From contig NZ_MUKN01000010.1 of assembly GCF_001995175.1 (NCBI RefSeq), positions 17,181 to 81,180 of the forward strand: a stretch of 64,000 nt of DNA. The letters are read 5' to 3'. The position numbers were made by a program, and so were the translations under genes. The notes beneath the pieces were generated by a model, which was not told the DNA's origin, did no database searches, and saw only the letters and a program-made list of their open reading frames with translations. Shown here piece by piece: positions 1 through 9,927 of this stretch (position 1 is the first letter of the stretch; every line of letters starts with the position of its first letter). Source of the DNA: Rathayibacter rhapontici (GTDB taxonomy: Bacteria; Actinomycetota; Actinomycetes; Actinomycetales; Microbacteriaceae).

Positions 1-1
1 G

Positions 2-391
2 CGCCGGGGGATCCACGTCGAGCTGTTCGTCTCCGAGATCGGCGACCAGGCGGTCGTCTACCACGCGCAGCGCTCGTACTACGAGACGCTGCTGACAGCC
101 GGCGTGCGGATCTGGATGTACCGGGCTCCGACCATCCTGCACGCGAAGCACTTCACGATCGACGACGACGTCGCCGTGATCGGCTCCAGCAACATGGACA
201 TGCGCTCGTTCACGCTGAACCTCGAGGTGTCGCTGATGGTGCGCGGAGCCGAGTTCGTGGAGGACCTGCGCCAGGTCCAGCAGGACTACCGCGAGCACTC
301 GCGCGAGCTGACGCTGCGGGAGTGGCGCCGGCAGCCGCTGCGCTCGACGATCCTCGACAACCTCGCGAGGCTCACCTCCGCTCTGCAGTGA
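2..391 (+). CDS. Cardiolipin synthase / phospholipase D family, C-terminal part
   Basis: The open frame runs in from before the window, so only the last ~129 residues are present. They contain the second PLD catalytic HKD motif (HAKHFTIDD, followed by GSSNMDMRSF), typical of bacterial cardiolipin synthases, and a C-terminus ending LARLTSALQ. In this family two HKD motifs join two phosphatidylglycerol molecules, or PG and CDP-DAG, into cardiolipin at the membrane. The first HKD motif and the N-terminal membrane segments must lie upstream. The assignment to the PLD superfamily is firm; cardiolipin synthase is the likely member. Confidence 0.85.
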   Translation, partial: RRGIHVELFVSEIGDQAVVYHAQRSYYETLLTAGVRIWMYRAPTILHAKHFTIDDDVAVIGSSNMDMRSFTLNLEVSLMVRGAEFVEDLRQVQQDYREHSRELTLREWRRQPLRSTILDNLARLTSALQ

Positions 392-471
392 CACGCGTGC
401 CCCCTTTCTGGGCGGAGACGAGCAAGTCTCACTTCTCCTAGGCTCCGAGAGACGGCGCCTCCGCGGCGGCC

Positions 472-1461
472 GTGCTCACGATCGGAGTCGCCACCGTGGT
501 CCCACGCCCCGTCCTGCAGAACCCCGCCAGCATCCCGGTCGGAGCGGGCGCCCGCACCGTCCGCCTGCGCGGCACCGACGGCGTCGCCGCGCTGCGCCGA
601 TCGGCCGACGTCGACGTCCACCTGCCGCTCGCCTTCCGGATGGATCTCGCCCTCGCCGGCGTCGACGGCGTGCGGGCGCTGCACGTCGTCAGCGGCCCGC
701 TCGTGGTCCGCTGGCCGAGCGACCGCGTGGTCGAGCCCTCGACGGTCCTGCTCCTGCCGATGGAGGGGGAGCTCGTCGTGGAGTCCTCGGCCGGCACGAT
801 CACGGTGTCGGAGGGGGTACTCGCGCTGTCGTCCGACGTGCCGGTCGTCGTGTCGGCGCGCCGGCCGGTCCGGCTGCTCGTCCTGCGTCTCGCCGTGCCG
901 GCCGCCGAGCGCTCCAGGAGGCCGGAGCCGCCGCGGTACGTCCCGGCGTCGCCGCTCACGGACGCCGCCCGCTCGGTGCTGCGGGTGTTCCTCGCCGACC
1001 TCGACATCGGGCACGGGGTGCAGGCCGAGTACCTGAAGGACGCGGTGCAGCGCCTCGGCCGGATCCTCGACTCCGAGCGGGCCGACCCGTCGCCCGAGCG
1101 GATGGGGATCCACGACATGGTCGAGGCGGCCGAGCGGGTCGTGCGGGCCGACCACGCCGATCCGGGCCTCGATCCCGGCACCGTCGCCCGCCGCTGCCGG
1201 GTGAGCCTGCGCACGCTGCAGCGGGCGATCGCCGACGAGCGCGGCACGACGCTGCGGGAGCTCATCTCGACGGTGCGCACCGAGAACGCGCTCCGGATCG
1301 TCGGCGGTCCGGAGGGAGCCGACCTGCCTCTCAGCGACATCGCGCGGCGCGCGGGGTTCTCGTCGCCCGAGCGGCTGCGCCGCGCGATCGCCACCCAGAC
1401 GGGGCTCTCGCCCAGCGAGTACCGGCGGCGCCTGCGCGAGGAGGAGCGCGCCGTCGGCTGA
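472..1461 (+). CDS. AraC family transcriptional regulator
   Basis: 329 aa from a GTG start. The last ~100 residues form the AraC-type double helix-turn-helix, with VARRCRVSLRTLQRAI as the first helix pair and LSDIARRAGFSSPERLRRAI as the second. The N-terminal ~200 residues resemble the AraC-binding-like domain of family members that sense small effectors, but the ligand is unknown. The gene stands alone between cardiolipin synthase and ndh. A TAGGCT box at 439-444 could be its -10. Confidence 0.85.
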   Translation: MLTIGVATVVPRPVLQNPASIPVGAGARTVRLRGTDGVAALRRSADVDVHLPLAFRMDLALAGVDGVRALHVVSGPLVVRWPSDRVVEPSTVLLLPMEGELVVESSAGTITVSEGVLALSSDVPVVVSARRPVRLLVLRLAVPAAERSRRPEPPRYVPASPLTDAARSVLRVFLADLDIGHGVQAEYLKDAVQRLGRILDSERADPSPERMGIHDMVEAAERVVRADHADPGLDPGTVARRCRVSLRTLQRAIADERGTTLRELISTVRTENALRIVGGPEGADLPLSDIARRAGFSSPERLRRAIATQTGLSPSEYRRRLREEERAVG

Positions 1462-1595
1462 GCCGCAGCACTCTTGCCGCTCGGCCGCGCGGGCGCAAGG
1501 CCCTGTCCGCCGAGAGGCCCTCGGCGTAGCGTCGGACACTCCTCCGCACCGCTGCACCCGGCCGCTCGTCGCGCCGGGTCCGAGAAGGGACCGAC

Positions 1596-3035
1596 ATGAC
1601 GGCATCCGGAACCACGCGCATCCTCATCCTCGGCGGCGGGTACGTCGGCCTCTACACGGCGTGGGGGCTCGAGAAGCGCCGGGGACTCGCTCCGATCGAC
1701 GTCACGGTCGTCGAGCCCAACCCCTACATGACCTACCAGCCGCTGCTGCCTGAGGTCGCCGGCGGGCACGTGCAGCCCCGGCACGTGACCGTCCCGCTGA
1801 TCTCGGCCCTCAAGCGCACGCGTGTGATCCGCGGAGCGATCACCGGAGTGAGCCTCGAGGAGCGCAGCGCCACGGTCGCCGCGCTCGACGGCTCGACGCG
1901 CACCCTCGCCTTCGACCAGGTGGTCTTCGCCCTGGGCGCCGTCACGCGCACCTTCCCGACCCCCGGGCTCGCCGAGCACGGCATCGGCTTCAAGACCCTC
2001 GAGGAGGCTGCGCACCTGCGCGACCGCGTCATCGAGAACATCGCGCGGGCGGCGCTCACGACCGATCCGGCGGAGCGCCGGCGACTGCTCACCTTCGTCT
2101 TCGTCGGCGGGGGCTACACGGGCGTCGAGGCGCTGAGCGAGCTGCTCGACCTCAGCCGTCGCACGCTCGCCGCGCAGCCCTCGCTCTCGATGGGGGACGT
2201 GACCTGGCACCTCGTCGAGGCGCTCGACCGGGTCGCGCCCGAGGTCGGCCCCGAGCTCTCGAAGTGGACGCTCGAGCACCTGCGCGCCCGCGGCGTGCAC
2301 GTGCACCTGAAGACCACGATGCCCTCCTGCGAGGACGGCGTCGTCGAGCTCTCGAGCGGCGAGCGGATCCCGTCGGCGACCATCGTCTGGACGGCCGGGG
2401 TGAAGCCCAACCCGGTCCTCGACGCCACGGACGCGCCCCGGGGCCCGCGCGGGCACGTGATGGCGGATGCGCGGCTGCGCGTGATCCGCGGGGACGGCAC
2501 CCCGGTGCCCGGCGCGTGGGCGGCCGGCGACGGTGCGCAGATCCCGGACCTCACCTCCGAGAAGCAGCCGGCGTACTACCCGCCGAACGCGCAGAACGCG
2601 GTCCGCCAGGCCAAGCTGCTCGCGGCGAACATCATCGCCGACCTCACCGGCGGCACCGTCGAGGAGTACCGGCACGTCTCCGTCGGCACCGTCGCGGAGT
2701 ACGGCATCGGCAAGGGCGCGGGCGTGATCAAGGGCGTCAAGCTGCGCGGCCCGCTCGCCTGGCTCGCCCACCGGGCCTACCACGGAGCGGCGATGCCGAC
2801 CCTGGACCGCAAGTGGCGCGTGATCTCGGGCTGGCTGGTCGACGCGATCGGCTCGCGCGACCTCTCGCCGATGAGTGCGACGCAGGATCCGCGCCGGGCC
2901 TTCCGCGAGTCGGCGGAGGCGACCGACCGGGCGGCGGCCGAGAAGGCGGCGCAGAAGGAAGCCGAGAGCGGCGGCCACGAGAGCGGCGAGCAGCAGAGCG
3001 GCGCCGACAAGGCGAGTGCCGCGACGGAGTCCTGA
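1596..3035 (+). CDS. ndh: NAD(P)/FAD-dependent oxidoreductase, type II NADH dehydrogenase-like
   Basis: 479 aa. The FAD-binding Rossmann motif is at the N-terminus (LILGGGYVGLYTAW, residues ~9-22). A second, NADH-binding dinucleotide fold is near residue 168 (FVFVGGGYTGVEAL), and the FAD-contacting AAGDGAQIPDL sits near residue 308. This arrangement is that of non-proton-pumping NDH-2, which passes electrons from NADH to menaquinone at the inner face of the membrane. The C-terminal ~45 residues are a charged Ala/Glu/Lys-rich tail that is probably disordered. The start follows an AGAAGGGACC ribosome-binding region. It could be another member of the pyridine nucleotide-disulfide oxidoreductase family, but NDH-2 fits best. 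Confidence 0.85.
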   Translation: MTASGTTRILILGGGYVGLYTAWGLEKRRGLAPIDVTVVEPNPYMTYQPLLPEVAGGHVQPRHVTVPLISALKRTRVIRGAITGVSLEERSATVAALDGSTRTLAFDQVVFALGAVTRTFPTPGLAEHGIGFKTLEEAAHLRDRVIENIARAALTTDPAERRRLLTFVFVGGGYTGVEALSELLDLSRRTLAAQPSLSMGDVTWHLVEALDRVAPEVGPELSKWTLEHLRARGVHVHLKTTMPSCEDGVVELSSGERIPSATIVWTAGVKPNPVLDATDAPRGPRGHVMADARLRVIRGDGTPVPGAWAAGDGAQIPDLTSEKQPAYYPPNAQNAVRQAKLLAANIIADLTGGTVEEYRHVSVGTVAEYGIGKGAGVIKGVKLRGPLAWLAHRAYHGAAMPTLDRKWRVISGWLVDAIGSRDLSPMSATQDPRRAFRESAEATDRAAAEKAAQKEAESGGHESGEQQSGADKASAATES

Positions 3036-3054
3036 GCGACCCGGCGCGCCTCGA

Positions 3055-4047
3055 TCAGACCCGGCGGCGCGGCTTCAGCCGCACCGTCGGGAGGGTCGGC
3101 GCCGGGAGGGCGCGGCCGTCGTAGCCGGTGACGGTGCCGAACGGGCCCGCGGGGTCCCCTCCGCCGATCACGTCGGCCTGCCAGCGCTCACGCGCGGCCT
3201 CGATGTCGTCGTGGCGTCGGCCGACGAAGTTCCACCACATCACGAGGTCCTCCTCGAAGGGCTCGCCGCCGATCAGGACGACGCGTCCGCCCGCGTCGCC
3301 GACCGACAGGCGCAGGGCCTGCGGGCCGGGCGCGACGTAGGCCAGATCGGACCGCGCGACCTCGACCCCCTCGATGACGACCGGGCCGGAGTCGACCAGC
3401 ACGCCGTGCTCCCAGCCCGTGTCGACCGGCAGGTCGATCGACGCCCCCGGCTCGAGGTCGATCTGCGCGGCGAGGAGCGGAGTGAAGGTGCTCGCGGGCA
3501 CCGAGGCGCCCAGCATCCCTCCGACGAACACGCGGACCACCGCGCCCGGCAGATCGACGCGGACGCCGCGGTGGTGCTCGAAGAACGGGGCGATGCCCCT
3601 GGCGCTCTCGGGCAGGGCGACCCACAGCTGCATGCCGTGCAGCACGGGAGCGCCGCCCGTCGAGACCTCGGAGTGCGAGATGCCGCTGCCCGCGGTCATC
3701 AGGTTGAGCTCGCCCGGCCGCACGAGCTGGTGGCTCCCGACGCTGTCGCGGTGGTCGATCTCGCCCTCGAACAGCCAGCTGACGGTCTGGAGCCCGGTGT
3801 GCGGGTGCGGAGGCACGTCCATCCCGGCCTCCTCGCCCAGCGTCACCGGCCCGTAGTGGTCGGCGAAGCACCAGGCGCCGATGGTCGACCGCGAGCGCTG
3901 CGGAAGAGTGCGCCGCACCTCGATGGCGCGCGGGCCCCCGAGGGGCACGAGGCGCGCCTCCAGGACCTCGACGCCGGGAGAGCCGACCGCCGCGCCGCGG
4001 GCGGAGGGCACCGGGTGCTCGTCCGGGTGCTTCTCCAGGTTGCTCAT
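3055..4047 (-). CDS. Pirin family protein
   Basis: 330 aa bicupin. The N-terminal cupin carries the pirin metal-site residues in PHPHTGLQTVSW and GSGISHSE; the C-terminal pirin domain includes GGEPFEEDLVMWWNFVGR. Pirins are iron-binding proteins, some with quercetin 2,3-dioxygenase-like activity; the physiological role here is unknown. The ATG at 4047 lies 6 nt after a TACACT box (minus strand, 4059-4054), so the mRNA is probably leaderless. The gene is convergent with ndh, with only 19 bp between them. Confidence 0.9.
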   Translation of the reverse strand: MSNLEKHPDEHPVPSARGAAVGSPGVEVLEARLVPLGGPRAIEVRRTLPQRSRSTIGAWCFADHYGPVTLGEEAGMDVPPHPHTGLQTVSWLFEGEIDHRDSVGSHQLVRPGELNLMTAGSGISHSEVSTGGAPVLHGMQLWVALPESARGIAPFFEHHRGVRVDLPGAVVRVFVGGMLGASVPASTFTPLLAAQIDLEPGASIDLPVDTGWEHGVLVDSGPVVIEGVEVARSDLAYVAPGPQALRLSVGDAGGRVVLIGGEPFEEDLVMWWNFVGRRHDDIEAARERWQADVIGGGDPAGPFGTVTGYDGRALPAPTLPTVRLKPRRRV

Positions 4048-4108
4048 GCGGGAAGTGTATGCCTGCGCATGGAGCTGCGGAGGAGCGCCGGGGATCCGCT
4101 GAGGAGCA

Positions 4109-5469
4109 TCAGGGGACGCTGCAGGCGGGCTCCGCCGGCACGGAGGACAGCGGCTCGGCGGGAACGGTGACCGCGGGTGCCTGCACCGGCGCCCCCGCCT
4201 CCGGTACCTCGATCACCGTCGCGTCGACTCCACCGCCGCCGGCGATGGTGGCGGCCACGGTGCGATGGACGAGTGCCGTGTCGGGCTGCTCGGGCAGCGT
4301 GAGGGGGAGGCCGAGCTCCACGCGCACGAACGGGTGCTCCCGGGCGCTGACGGCGAGGCGGGCGAGTGCGGGGAGGGACGCGGCGGGCAGGCTCGTGGAG
4401 ACGTTCTCACCGCCCGCGCGGGCGAGGGCGTCGAAGCGGGTCAGGACCGTGAGCGGGTCGGCCTGGCGGAACAGGGCGGCCTGCAGACAGCCCTGCCGCT
4501 CGGAGCGGTCCGCGTCCGAGGTGTTCACGCGCGAGCGGGCGAACCAGAGCGCCTCACTGCCGTCGAGGTGCTGGAGCCCGACCGGGAGGGGCGGCCCGTA
4601 CTCCACGGGGCGGCCGCTGCCGTCGTCGGGCACGCCCGCCTGCAGGACGGGCCGGTTCACGACGACCGAGACTCCGCCGAGGGCGTCGACGAGATCGACG
4701 AATCCCCTCATTCGGATCGAGACGGTCGCCGAGACCGGCAGACCCGTGAAGCCCTCGACCGCGTCGCGCATCGCATCCGCACCCGGGTCCTCACTGCCGG
4801 GGTAGAGCTCCGGATGCTCGATCCCGTACTGGTAGGTGTGATTGATGCCGCAGCCGGCGAGGCAGCGGGTGCCCTCCGGCAGGGCGCGGGCGAGGGCCGA
4901 GCCGGCGGGGTACAGGAAGTTCGCGGCGGTGCGCGGGATCCCGAACAGCACGCTCCGGCCGGTCACCGCGTCGACGCTGACCAGGGTCAGGGAGTCGGGC
5001 AGCAGCACCTGGTCGCGCAGCGGATCCTCGTCGATCCCCATCACCAGGACGTTGTACCGGCCGTCGACGGGCTCGGCCCCTGCGCCGGAGGCGGAGATCG
5101 CGGTCAGGAGGCGGTGCTGCGCCGAGACGGTCGAGACCCACCAGGTCGTCGCTCCGAGGGGCATCAGGACGGCGAGCGCGGTGACGAGAGCGAGGGCGGT
5201 CGCCGGAGCACGGCCGCGGCGGGCGAGCACGGCGGCGGCGACCGGACCGGACGCCCAGATCAGCCCGACGAGCAGGCCGCCGACGCCGAGCAGCCGAAGT
5301 GCGCGGGTGTCGGTCGCGAGGCACACGAGGCGCGGGGATCGCGCAGCACGACCAGGGCCGCCGCGGCGATCGCCACGACCGTCGCGAGGCCGACGGCCGC
5401 GCGGACGGCGGCCGCGCGCGGTCGACCGAGCAGCCGATGGCCCAGCCCGGGCACGACGGAGGCGAGCAC
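4109..5469 (-). CDS. LytR-CpsA-Psr (LCP) family cell-wall glycopolymer ligase, split by a -1 frameshift
   Basis: The catalytic part (minus strand, 5326 down to 4109) has the LCP hallmarks: YNVLVMGID, LLPDSLTLVSVD, FGIPRTAANFLYP, an acidic/Arg-rich core, and WFARSRVNTSDADRSERQ. LCP proteins attach teichoic acid or arabinogalactan-type polymers to peptidoglycan outside the membrane. The N-terminal membrane segments (VVPGLGHRLLGRPR and a hydrophobic helix) lie in another frame, 5469 down to ~5335. Adding one base in the GGGG run at 5334-5337 joins the frames into a 453-residue protein (1361 bp plus 1 equals 454 codons). The GTG start at 5469 is tentative; the frame stays open up to the upstream stop region. 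Confidence 0.8.
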
Positions 5470-5555
5470 CGCCAGGAGTGCTCGCCTCGTGCTGATCGGA
5501 GCGGACGGGCCGGAGTGCTCGCGCAGCTCGGGTCCGACCGCTCCGTCGTCGTGCG

Positions 5556-6551
5556 TCAGACGCTCGCGCTGCGGCGTCGGGCGACCAGGAGGCCTCCGGC
5601 GCCGGCGGCGAGCAGCAGGCCGGCCAGCAGTGCTCCCGTGCCCGCCTCGGCGCCCGTCTCGGCGAGGTGCGCGCCGGGCTTCGAGCCGGGCTTCGAGCCG
5701 GTGTGCGCGACGGGTGCCGCGGCGACGGGCGTGGTGGCGGGCGCTGCGGTCGGAGTCGTCTCGGGAGCCGCGGCGGCGCCTCCGTCGAGGGTCGCGGTGG
5801 TGAGGATCCGGCCGTAGCCGTCCATCAGGGCCACCGTGCGGGGGTCGGCCGTGTACTCGGCGCCGATCGTGGTCGTGACGGAGCCGCCCGCGATCGTCGA
5901 GGCGCCGATCGTGGCCCGCTCGGAGTAGACGATCGTGGTGGTCTGCTGGCCGTCGAGATCACCCGGCGTCGCCCAGTCGAGGTCCGAGAAGGTGAGATCG
6001 AACGGCACGCCGACGGTGTAGCTCTCGGGCGCGACCGAGGCGAGCGTGAACGGGACGATGTACGGCTCGAAGCTGCTGAAGGCCGGGGCGACGACGGACG
6101 GGACCGCTCCGTCGACGACAGCGGTGCCCGCCTCCGGATCCACGTCGTACTCGATCTCGCCGCCGCGGTAGACGGAGGCGGTCGCGTCGGGCTCGGGCAG
6201 CTCGAGACCGGTGTGCGGGGCGCTCGGGCTGAAGAAGTACAGGTTGACGGGACCGGCGAAGTTGACGACCCGTGCGGATCCCTCGGCGTCGAGAGAGGCC
6301 TTCCGGATCGTCCAGACGCCCCCGTTCTCGTAGCCCGCGATGGAGCGGGGCGTCTGCGCCTGGACGAAGACGTCGTACCCGGCGTAGTCGGGTCCTGCGT
6401 CGACGGTGATGCCGCCCCCGTTGTACTCGAAGATCTCCTCGCCCTCGACGCCGGCGACAGAAGTGGCGGCTGCAGCGGGCGATGCCGCCGCGAGGACGAG
6501 GCCGACGGCGAGGAGCGCGCTGCCGAGCAGCGGACGGGTGGTGCGGTTCAT
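5556..6551 (-). CDS. LAETG-anchored secreted surface protein of unknown function
   Basis: 331 aa from the ATG at 6551. The signal peptide is MNRTTRPLLGSALLAVGL plus AASPAAAA. The body is Gly/Thr/Val-rich and beta-strand-like, with no recognised enzyme motif. The C-terminus has a Thr/Ala/Pro spacer, GSKPGSKPG, then the sorting signal LAETG, a hydrophobic helix and the RRRSASV tail. LAETG is the actinobacterial class-E sortase signal, so the mature protein should be bound to peptidoglycan. The sortase is not in this window. A longer upstream reading exists, but the signal peptide fixes this start. It is divergent from clpC. Confidence 0.8.
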   Translation of the reverse strand: MNRTTRPLLGSALLAVGLVLAAASPAAAATSVAGVEGEEIFEYNGGGITVDAGPDYAGYDVFVQAQTPRSIAGYENGGVWTIRKASLDAEGSARVVNFAGPVNLYFFSPSAPHTGLELPEPDATASVYRGGEIEYDVDPEAGTAVVDGAVPSVVAPAFSSFEPYIVPFTLASVAPESYTVGVPFDLTFSDLDWATPGDLDGQQTTTIVYSERATIGASTIAGGSVTTTIGAEYTADPRTVALMDGYGRILTTATLDGGAAAAPETTPTAAPATTPVAAAPVAHTGSKPGSKPGAHLAETGAEAGTGALLAGLLLAAGAGGLLVARRRSASV

Positions 6552-6642
6552 GCGGACGATTCCCCCGGAGATGCGGCGCCTCCCCCGCGGAGGCGCGTCG
6601 CCATCCTGGCGCCGTCGAGCGTCCCGTGCATCCTCCGTCGGA

Positions 6643-6673
6643 CGGATGATGCGCATCCGGGACATCGCGTCCC
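6643..6673. promoter_or_regulatory. Two adjacent inverted repeats in the surface-protein/clpC intergenic region
   Basis: GGATG-ATGCG-CATCC (6644-6658) is followed directly by GGGAC-ATCGC-GTCCC (6659-6673). They sit in the 252 bp between the divergent surface-protein gene and clpC. They could be operators or 5' leader hairpins. I cannot place a convincing clpC promoter; no CIRCE or HAIR heat-shock palindrome is visible. Confidence 0.35.
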
Positions 6674-6803
6674 GGAGCCCGCATCGCCGGGCCTCCCCGA
6701 TCGGCTGCACGCCCAGGGCGAACAGGGGGTCCGACCCGGGGGAGCGCTGGTTACAGTCGTCCTATCGGAGCCCACCCCTGCGGGTTCCGTAGGGAGTGAC
6801 AGC

Positions 6804-9314
6804 ATGTTCGAGAGATTCACCGATCGCGCACGGCGCGTCGTCGTCCTGGCCCAGGAAGAGGCCAAGATGCTCAATCACAACTACATCGGCACCGAGCACA
6901 TCCTGCTCGGGCTGATCCACGAGGGCGAGGGAGTGGCCGCCAAGGCGCTCGAGTCCCTCGGCATCTCGCTCGACGCAGTGCGCGAGCAGGTCCAGGACAT
7001 CATCGGCCAGGGGCAGCAGCAGCCGACGGGCCACATCCCGTTCACGCCGCGCGCCAAGAAGGTGCTCGAGCTCTCGCTCCGCGAGGCTCTGCAGCTCGGC
7101 CACAACTACATCGGCACCGAGCACATCCTGCTCGGGCTCATCCGCGAGGGCGAGGGCGTCGCCGCACAGGTGCTCGTCAAGCTCGGCGCCGACCTCAACC
7201 GCGTGCGCCAGCAGGTCATCCAGCTCCTGTCCGGCTACCAGGGCAAGGAGCAGGTCGCGGTCGGAGGAGAGCAGCAGCAGCCCCAGGGCGGCTCGCAGAT
7301 CCTCGACCAGTTCGGGCGCAACCTCACGCAGGCCGCGCGCGACAACAAGCTCGACCCGGTCATCGGGCGCGAGAAGGAGATCGAGCGCGTGATGCAGATC
7401 CTCTCGCGCCGCTCCAAGAACAACCCGGTCCTGATCGGCGAGCCCGGCGTCGGCAAGACCGCCGTCGTCGAGGGCCTCGCCCAGGCGATCGTGCGCGGCG
7501 ACGTGCCCGAGACGCTCAAGGACAAGCAGCTCTACACGCTCGACCTCGGCTCGCTCATCGCCGGCTCCCGCTACCGCGGGGACTTCGAGGAGCGCCTGAA
7601 GAAGGTGACGAAGGAGATCCGCACCCGCGGCGACATCATCACCTTCATCGACGAGATCCACACCCTCGTCGGCGCAGGGGCCGCGGAGGGCGCGATCGAC
7701 GCCGCCTCGATCCTCAAGCCGCTGCTCGCCCGCGGCGAGCTGCAGACGATCGGCGCGACCACGCTCGACGAGTACCGCAAGCACTTCGAGAAGGACGCCG
7801 CGCTCGAGCGCCGCTTCCAGCCGATCCAGGTGGCGGAGCCGTCGCTGCCTCACACGATCAACATCCTCAAGGGCCTGCGCGACCGCTACGAGGCGCACCA
7901 CAAGGTGTCCATCACCGACGGTGCGATCGTCTCGGCCGCGAACCTCGCCGACCGCTACATCAGCGACCGCTTCCTCCCGGACAAGGCCATCGACCTGATC
8001 GACGAGGCCGGCGCACGCCTGCGCCTCTCGATCCTGTCGGCCCCGCCGGAGCTGCGCGACTTCGACGACCGCATCGCCGTCGTCCGCGCCGCGAAGGAGG
8101 CCGCGATCGAGGACCAGGACTTCGAGAAGGCCGCGTCGCTCCGCGACGAGGAGAAGCAGCTGCTCGGTGAGCGCCTGCGCCTGGAGAAGAAGTGGAAGTC
8201 GGGCGACGTCAAGGCGACCGGTGTCGTCGACGAGGGCCTGATCGCCGAGGTCCTCGCCCAGGCGACCGGCATCCCGGTGTTCAAGCTGACCGAGGAGGAG
8301 TCCTCGCGGCTCGTCTTCATGGAGAAGGCGCTGCACCAGCGCGTCATCGGCCAGGAGGAGGCCATCGCGGCCCTCTCGCGCACCATCCGCCGCACCCGCG
8401 CGGGTCTGAAGGACCCCAAGCGCCCCTCCGGATCGTTCATCTTCGCCGGCCCCACGGGCGTCGGCAAGACGGAGCTCGCGAAGGCCCTCGCCGAGTTCCT
8501 GTTCGACGACGAGGACGCGATGATCTCGCTCGACATGTCGGAGTACGGCGAGAAGCACACCGTCTCGCGGCTCTTCGGCGCCCCTCCCGGGTTCGTCGGC
8601 TTCGAGGAGGGCGGCCAGCTCACCGAGAAGGTCCGCCGCAAGCCCTTCAGCGTGGTCCTGTTCGACGAGATCGAGAAGGCGCACCCCGACATCTTCAACT
8701 CGCTCCTCCAGATCCTGGAGGAGGGACGCCTGACCGACGGTCAGGGCCGGGTGGTCGACTTCAAGAACACCGTCATCATCATGACCACCAACCTCGGCGC
8801 GCGCGACATCGCGGGCGGCCCGGTCGGCTTCCAGATCGAGGGCGACAACGCCACCGGCTACGACCGCATGAAGGGCAAGGTCAACGAGGAGCTCAAGAAG
8901 CACTTCAAGCCCGAGTTCCTCAACCGCGTGGACGACGTCATCGTCTTCCCGCAGCTGTCCAAGCCCGAGCTGCTCCAGATCGTGGACCTGTTCATCAAGC
9001 GCCTGGGCGACCGCCTGCTCGACCGCGACATGACCGTCGAGCTGACGCAGCCGGCGAAGGAGCGCCTCATCGAGGTCGGGTTCGACCCGGCCCTCGGTGC
9101 CCGCCCCCTCCGCCGTGCGATCCAGCGCGAGATCGAGGACCAGCTGTCCGAGCAGATCCTGCACGGCCAGCTCGGCTCCGGAGACCACATCCACGTGGAC
9201 TTCGCCGAGGGGAAGTTCGTCTTCACGACGACTCCGCGCCTCATCTCGATCAGCGCCGGTGCGACGACCGGGGCGGCGACCGCCGGCCCGGCGACGCCCG
9301 ACCTGATGGCGTAG
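6804..9314 (+). CDS. clpC: ATP-dependent Clp protease ATP-binding subunit ClpC
   Basis: 836 aa. Two ClpN repeats lie in residues ~1-145 ([15 protein letters not shown] appears almost identically twice). The first AAA domain has Walker A GEPGVGKT; a UVR middle domain follows ([15 protein letters not shown]); the second AAA domain has Walker A GPTGVGKT and sensor residues; then the D2-small domain ([16 protein letters not shown]). ClpC unfolds substrates for ClpP1P2 in the cytoplasm and is usually essential in actinobacteria. The ATG at 6804 has a GGGAG site 9 nt upstream; a longer in-frame reading overlaps the opposite gene and is not protein-like. A strong terminator follows. Confidence 0.97.
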   Translation: MFERFTDRARRVVVLAQEEAKMLNHNYIGTEHILLGLIHEGEGVAAKALESLGISLDAVREQVQDIIGQGQQQPTGHIPFTPRAKKVLELSLREALQLGHNYIGTEHILLGLIREGEGVAAQVLVKLGADLNRVRQQVIQLLSGYQGKEQVAVGGEQQQPQGGSQILDQFGRNLTQAARDNKLDPVIGREKEIERVMQILSRRSKNNPVLIGEPGVGKTAVVEGLAQAIVRGDVPETLKDKQLYTLDLGSLIAGSRYRGDFEERLKKVTKEIRTRGDIITFIDEIHTLVGAGAAEGAIDAASILKPLLARGELQTIGATTLDEYRKHFEKDAALERRFQPIQVAEPSLPHTINILKGLRDRYEAHHKVSITDGAIVSAANLADRYISDRFLPDKAIDLIDEAGARLRLSILSAPPELRDFDDRIAVVRAAKEAAIEDQDFEKAASLRDEEKQLLGERLRLEKKWKSGDVKATGVVDEGLIAEVLAQATGIPVFKLTEEESSRLVFMEKALHQRVIGQEEAIAALSRTIRRTRAGLKDPKRPSGSFIFAGPTGVGKTELAKALAEFLFDDEDAMISLDMSEYGEKHTVSRLFGAPPGFVGFEEGGQLTEKVRRKPFSVVLFDEIEKAHPDIFNSLLQILEEGRLTDGQGRVVDFKNTVIIMTTNLGARDIAGGPVGFQIEGDNATGYDRMKGKVNEELKKHFKPEFLNRVDDVIVFPQLSKPELLQIVDLFIKRLGDRLLDRDMTVELTQPAKERLIEVGFDPALGARPLRRAIQREIEDQLSEQILHGQLGSGDHIHVDFAEGKFVFTTTPRLISISAGATTGAATAGPATPDLMA

Positions 9315-9323
9315 CACCGCATC

Positions 9324-9372
9324 ACGACGACGAGCCCGTGCCCCTCTCCGGAGGGGGCGGGCTCGTCGTCGT
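9324..9372 (+). terminator. Rho-independent terminator after clpC
   Basis: A perfect 15-bp stem, ACGACGACGAGCCCG (9324-9338) with CGGGCTCGTCGTCGT (9358-9372), with further pairing in the GC-rich loop, followed by TTCG. It lies 10 bp after the clpC stop. Confidence 0.85.
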
Positions 9373-9391
9373 TTCGCCCTACGCTTGTCCA

Positions 9392-9901
9392 ATGGCCGAT
9401 TGGAAGTACCCGGTGCGCCGGGCGCGCACGAGCGACGTCCCCTTCATCCAGGAGCTGAGCGAGCCCCTGGTCAACGAGCGGATCCTCCTGGGCAAGGACC
9501 GAGTGGTGCTGTACGGCGCGGTGCAGGAGTTCCGCATCGCCGAGGACGGCGAGGGCAACGCGATCGGCTGCGGCGCGCTGCACGTGATGTGGGACGACAT
9601 CGCCGAGGTGCGCACCCTCGCCGTGACGCAGGACTGGCTGGGCCGCGGAGTCGGCCACCACATCCTGGAGCGGCTCGAGAACGACGCGCGCGAACTGGGG
9701 CTCAAGCGCCTGTTCTGCCTGACCTTCGAAGTCGACTTCTTCCGGAGCCACGGCTACGCGCCGATCGGCGAGAAGGTCGTCGACCCCGAGGTGTACGCCG
9801 AGCTGCTCCGCTCTCCCGACGAGGGTGTCGCGGAGTTCCTCGACCTCGCTCGCGTGAAGCCGAACACGCTCGGCAACACCCGCATGCTGAAGACGCTCTG
9901 A
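9392..9901 (+). CDS. GNAT N-acetyltransferase, amino-acid N-acetyltransferase-like
   Basis: 169 aa single GNAT domain. The acetyl-CoA loop is seen as VTQDWLGRGVGHHILERLE (Q/RxxGxG/A type), with a preceding core strand VRTLAV. The C-terminal part (LFCLTFEVDFFRSHGY) matches the ArgA-like N-acetylglutamate synthases of actinobacteria that act alone or with ArgJ in arginine synthesis. No arg genes are nearby, so the arginine role is family inference. The ATG lies 6 nt after TACGCT (9380-9385), suggesting a leaderless transcript. Confidence 0.8.
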   Translation: MADWKYPVRRARTSDVPFIQELSEPLVNERILLGKDRVVLYGAVQEFRIAEDGEGNAIGCGALHVMWDDIAEVRTLAVTQDWLGRGVGHHILERLENDARELGLKRLFCLTFEVDFFRSHGYAPIGEKVVDPEVYAELLRSPDEGVAEFLDLARVKPNTLGNTRMLKTL

Positions 9902-9927
9902 CGGCTGCGGCGTCGTAGCCTGTTCCG

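Noticed and set aside
286..2978. Very long minus-strand open frames opposite the first AraC gene and ndh
   Set aside because: High GC makes antisense frames stay open; these are Arg/Ala/Gly-rich with no motifs, whereas the plus-strand products are clear families.
6551..6804. CIRCE or HAIR heat-shock operator before clpC
   Set aside because: Neither consensus inverted repeat is visible; the hairpins present have different sequences.
6762..9392. 876-codon minus-strand open frame opposite clpC
   Set aside because: It is the complement of a highly conserved gene and reads as Leu/Asp/Val/Arg repeats without domain structure.
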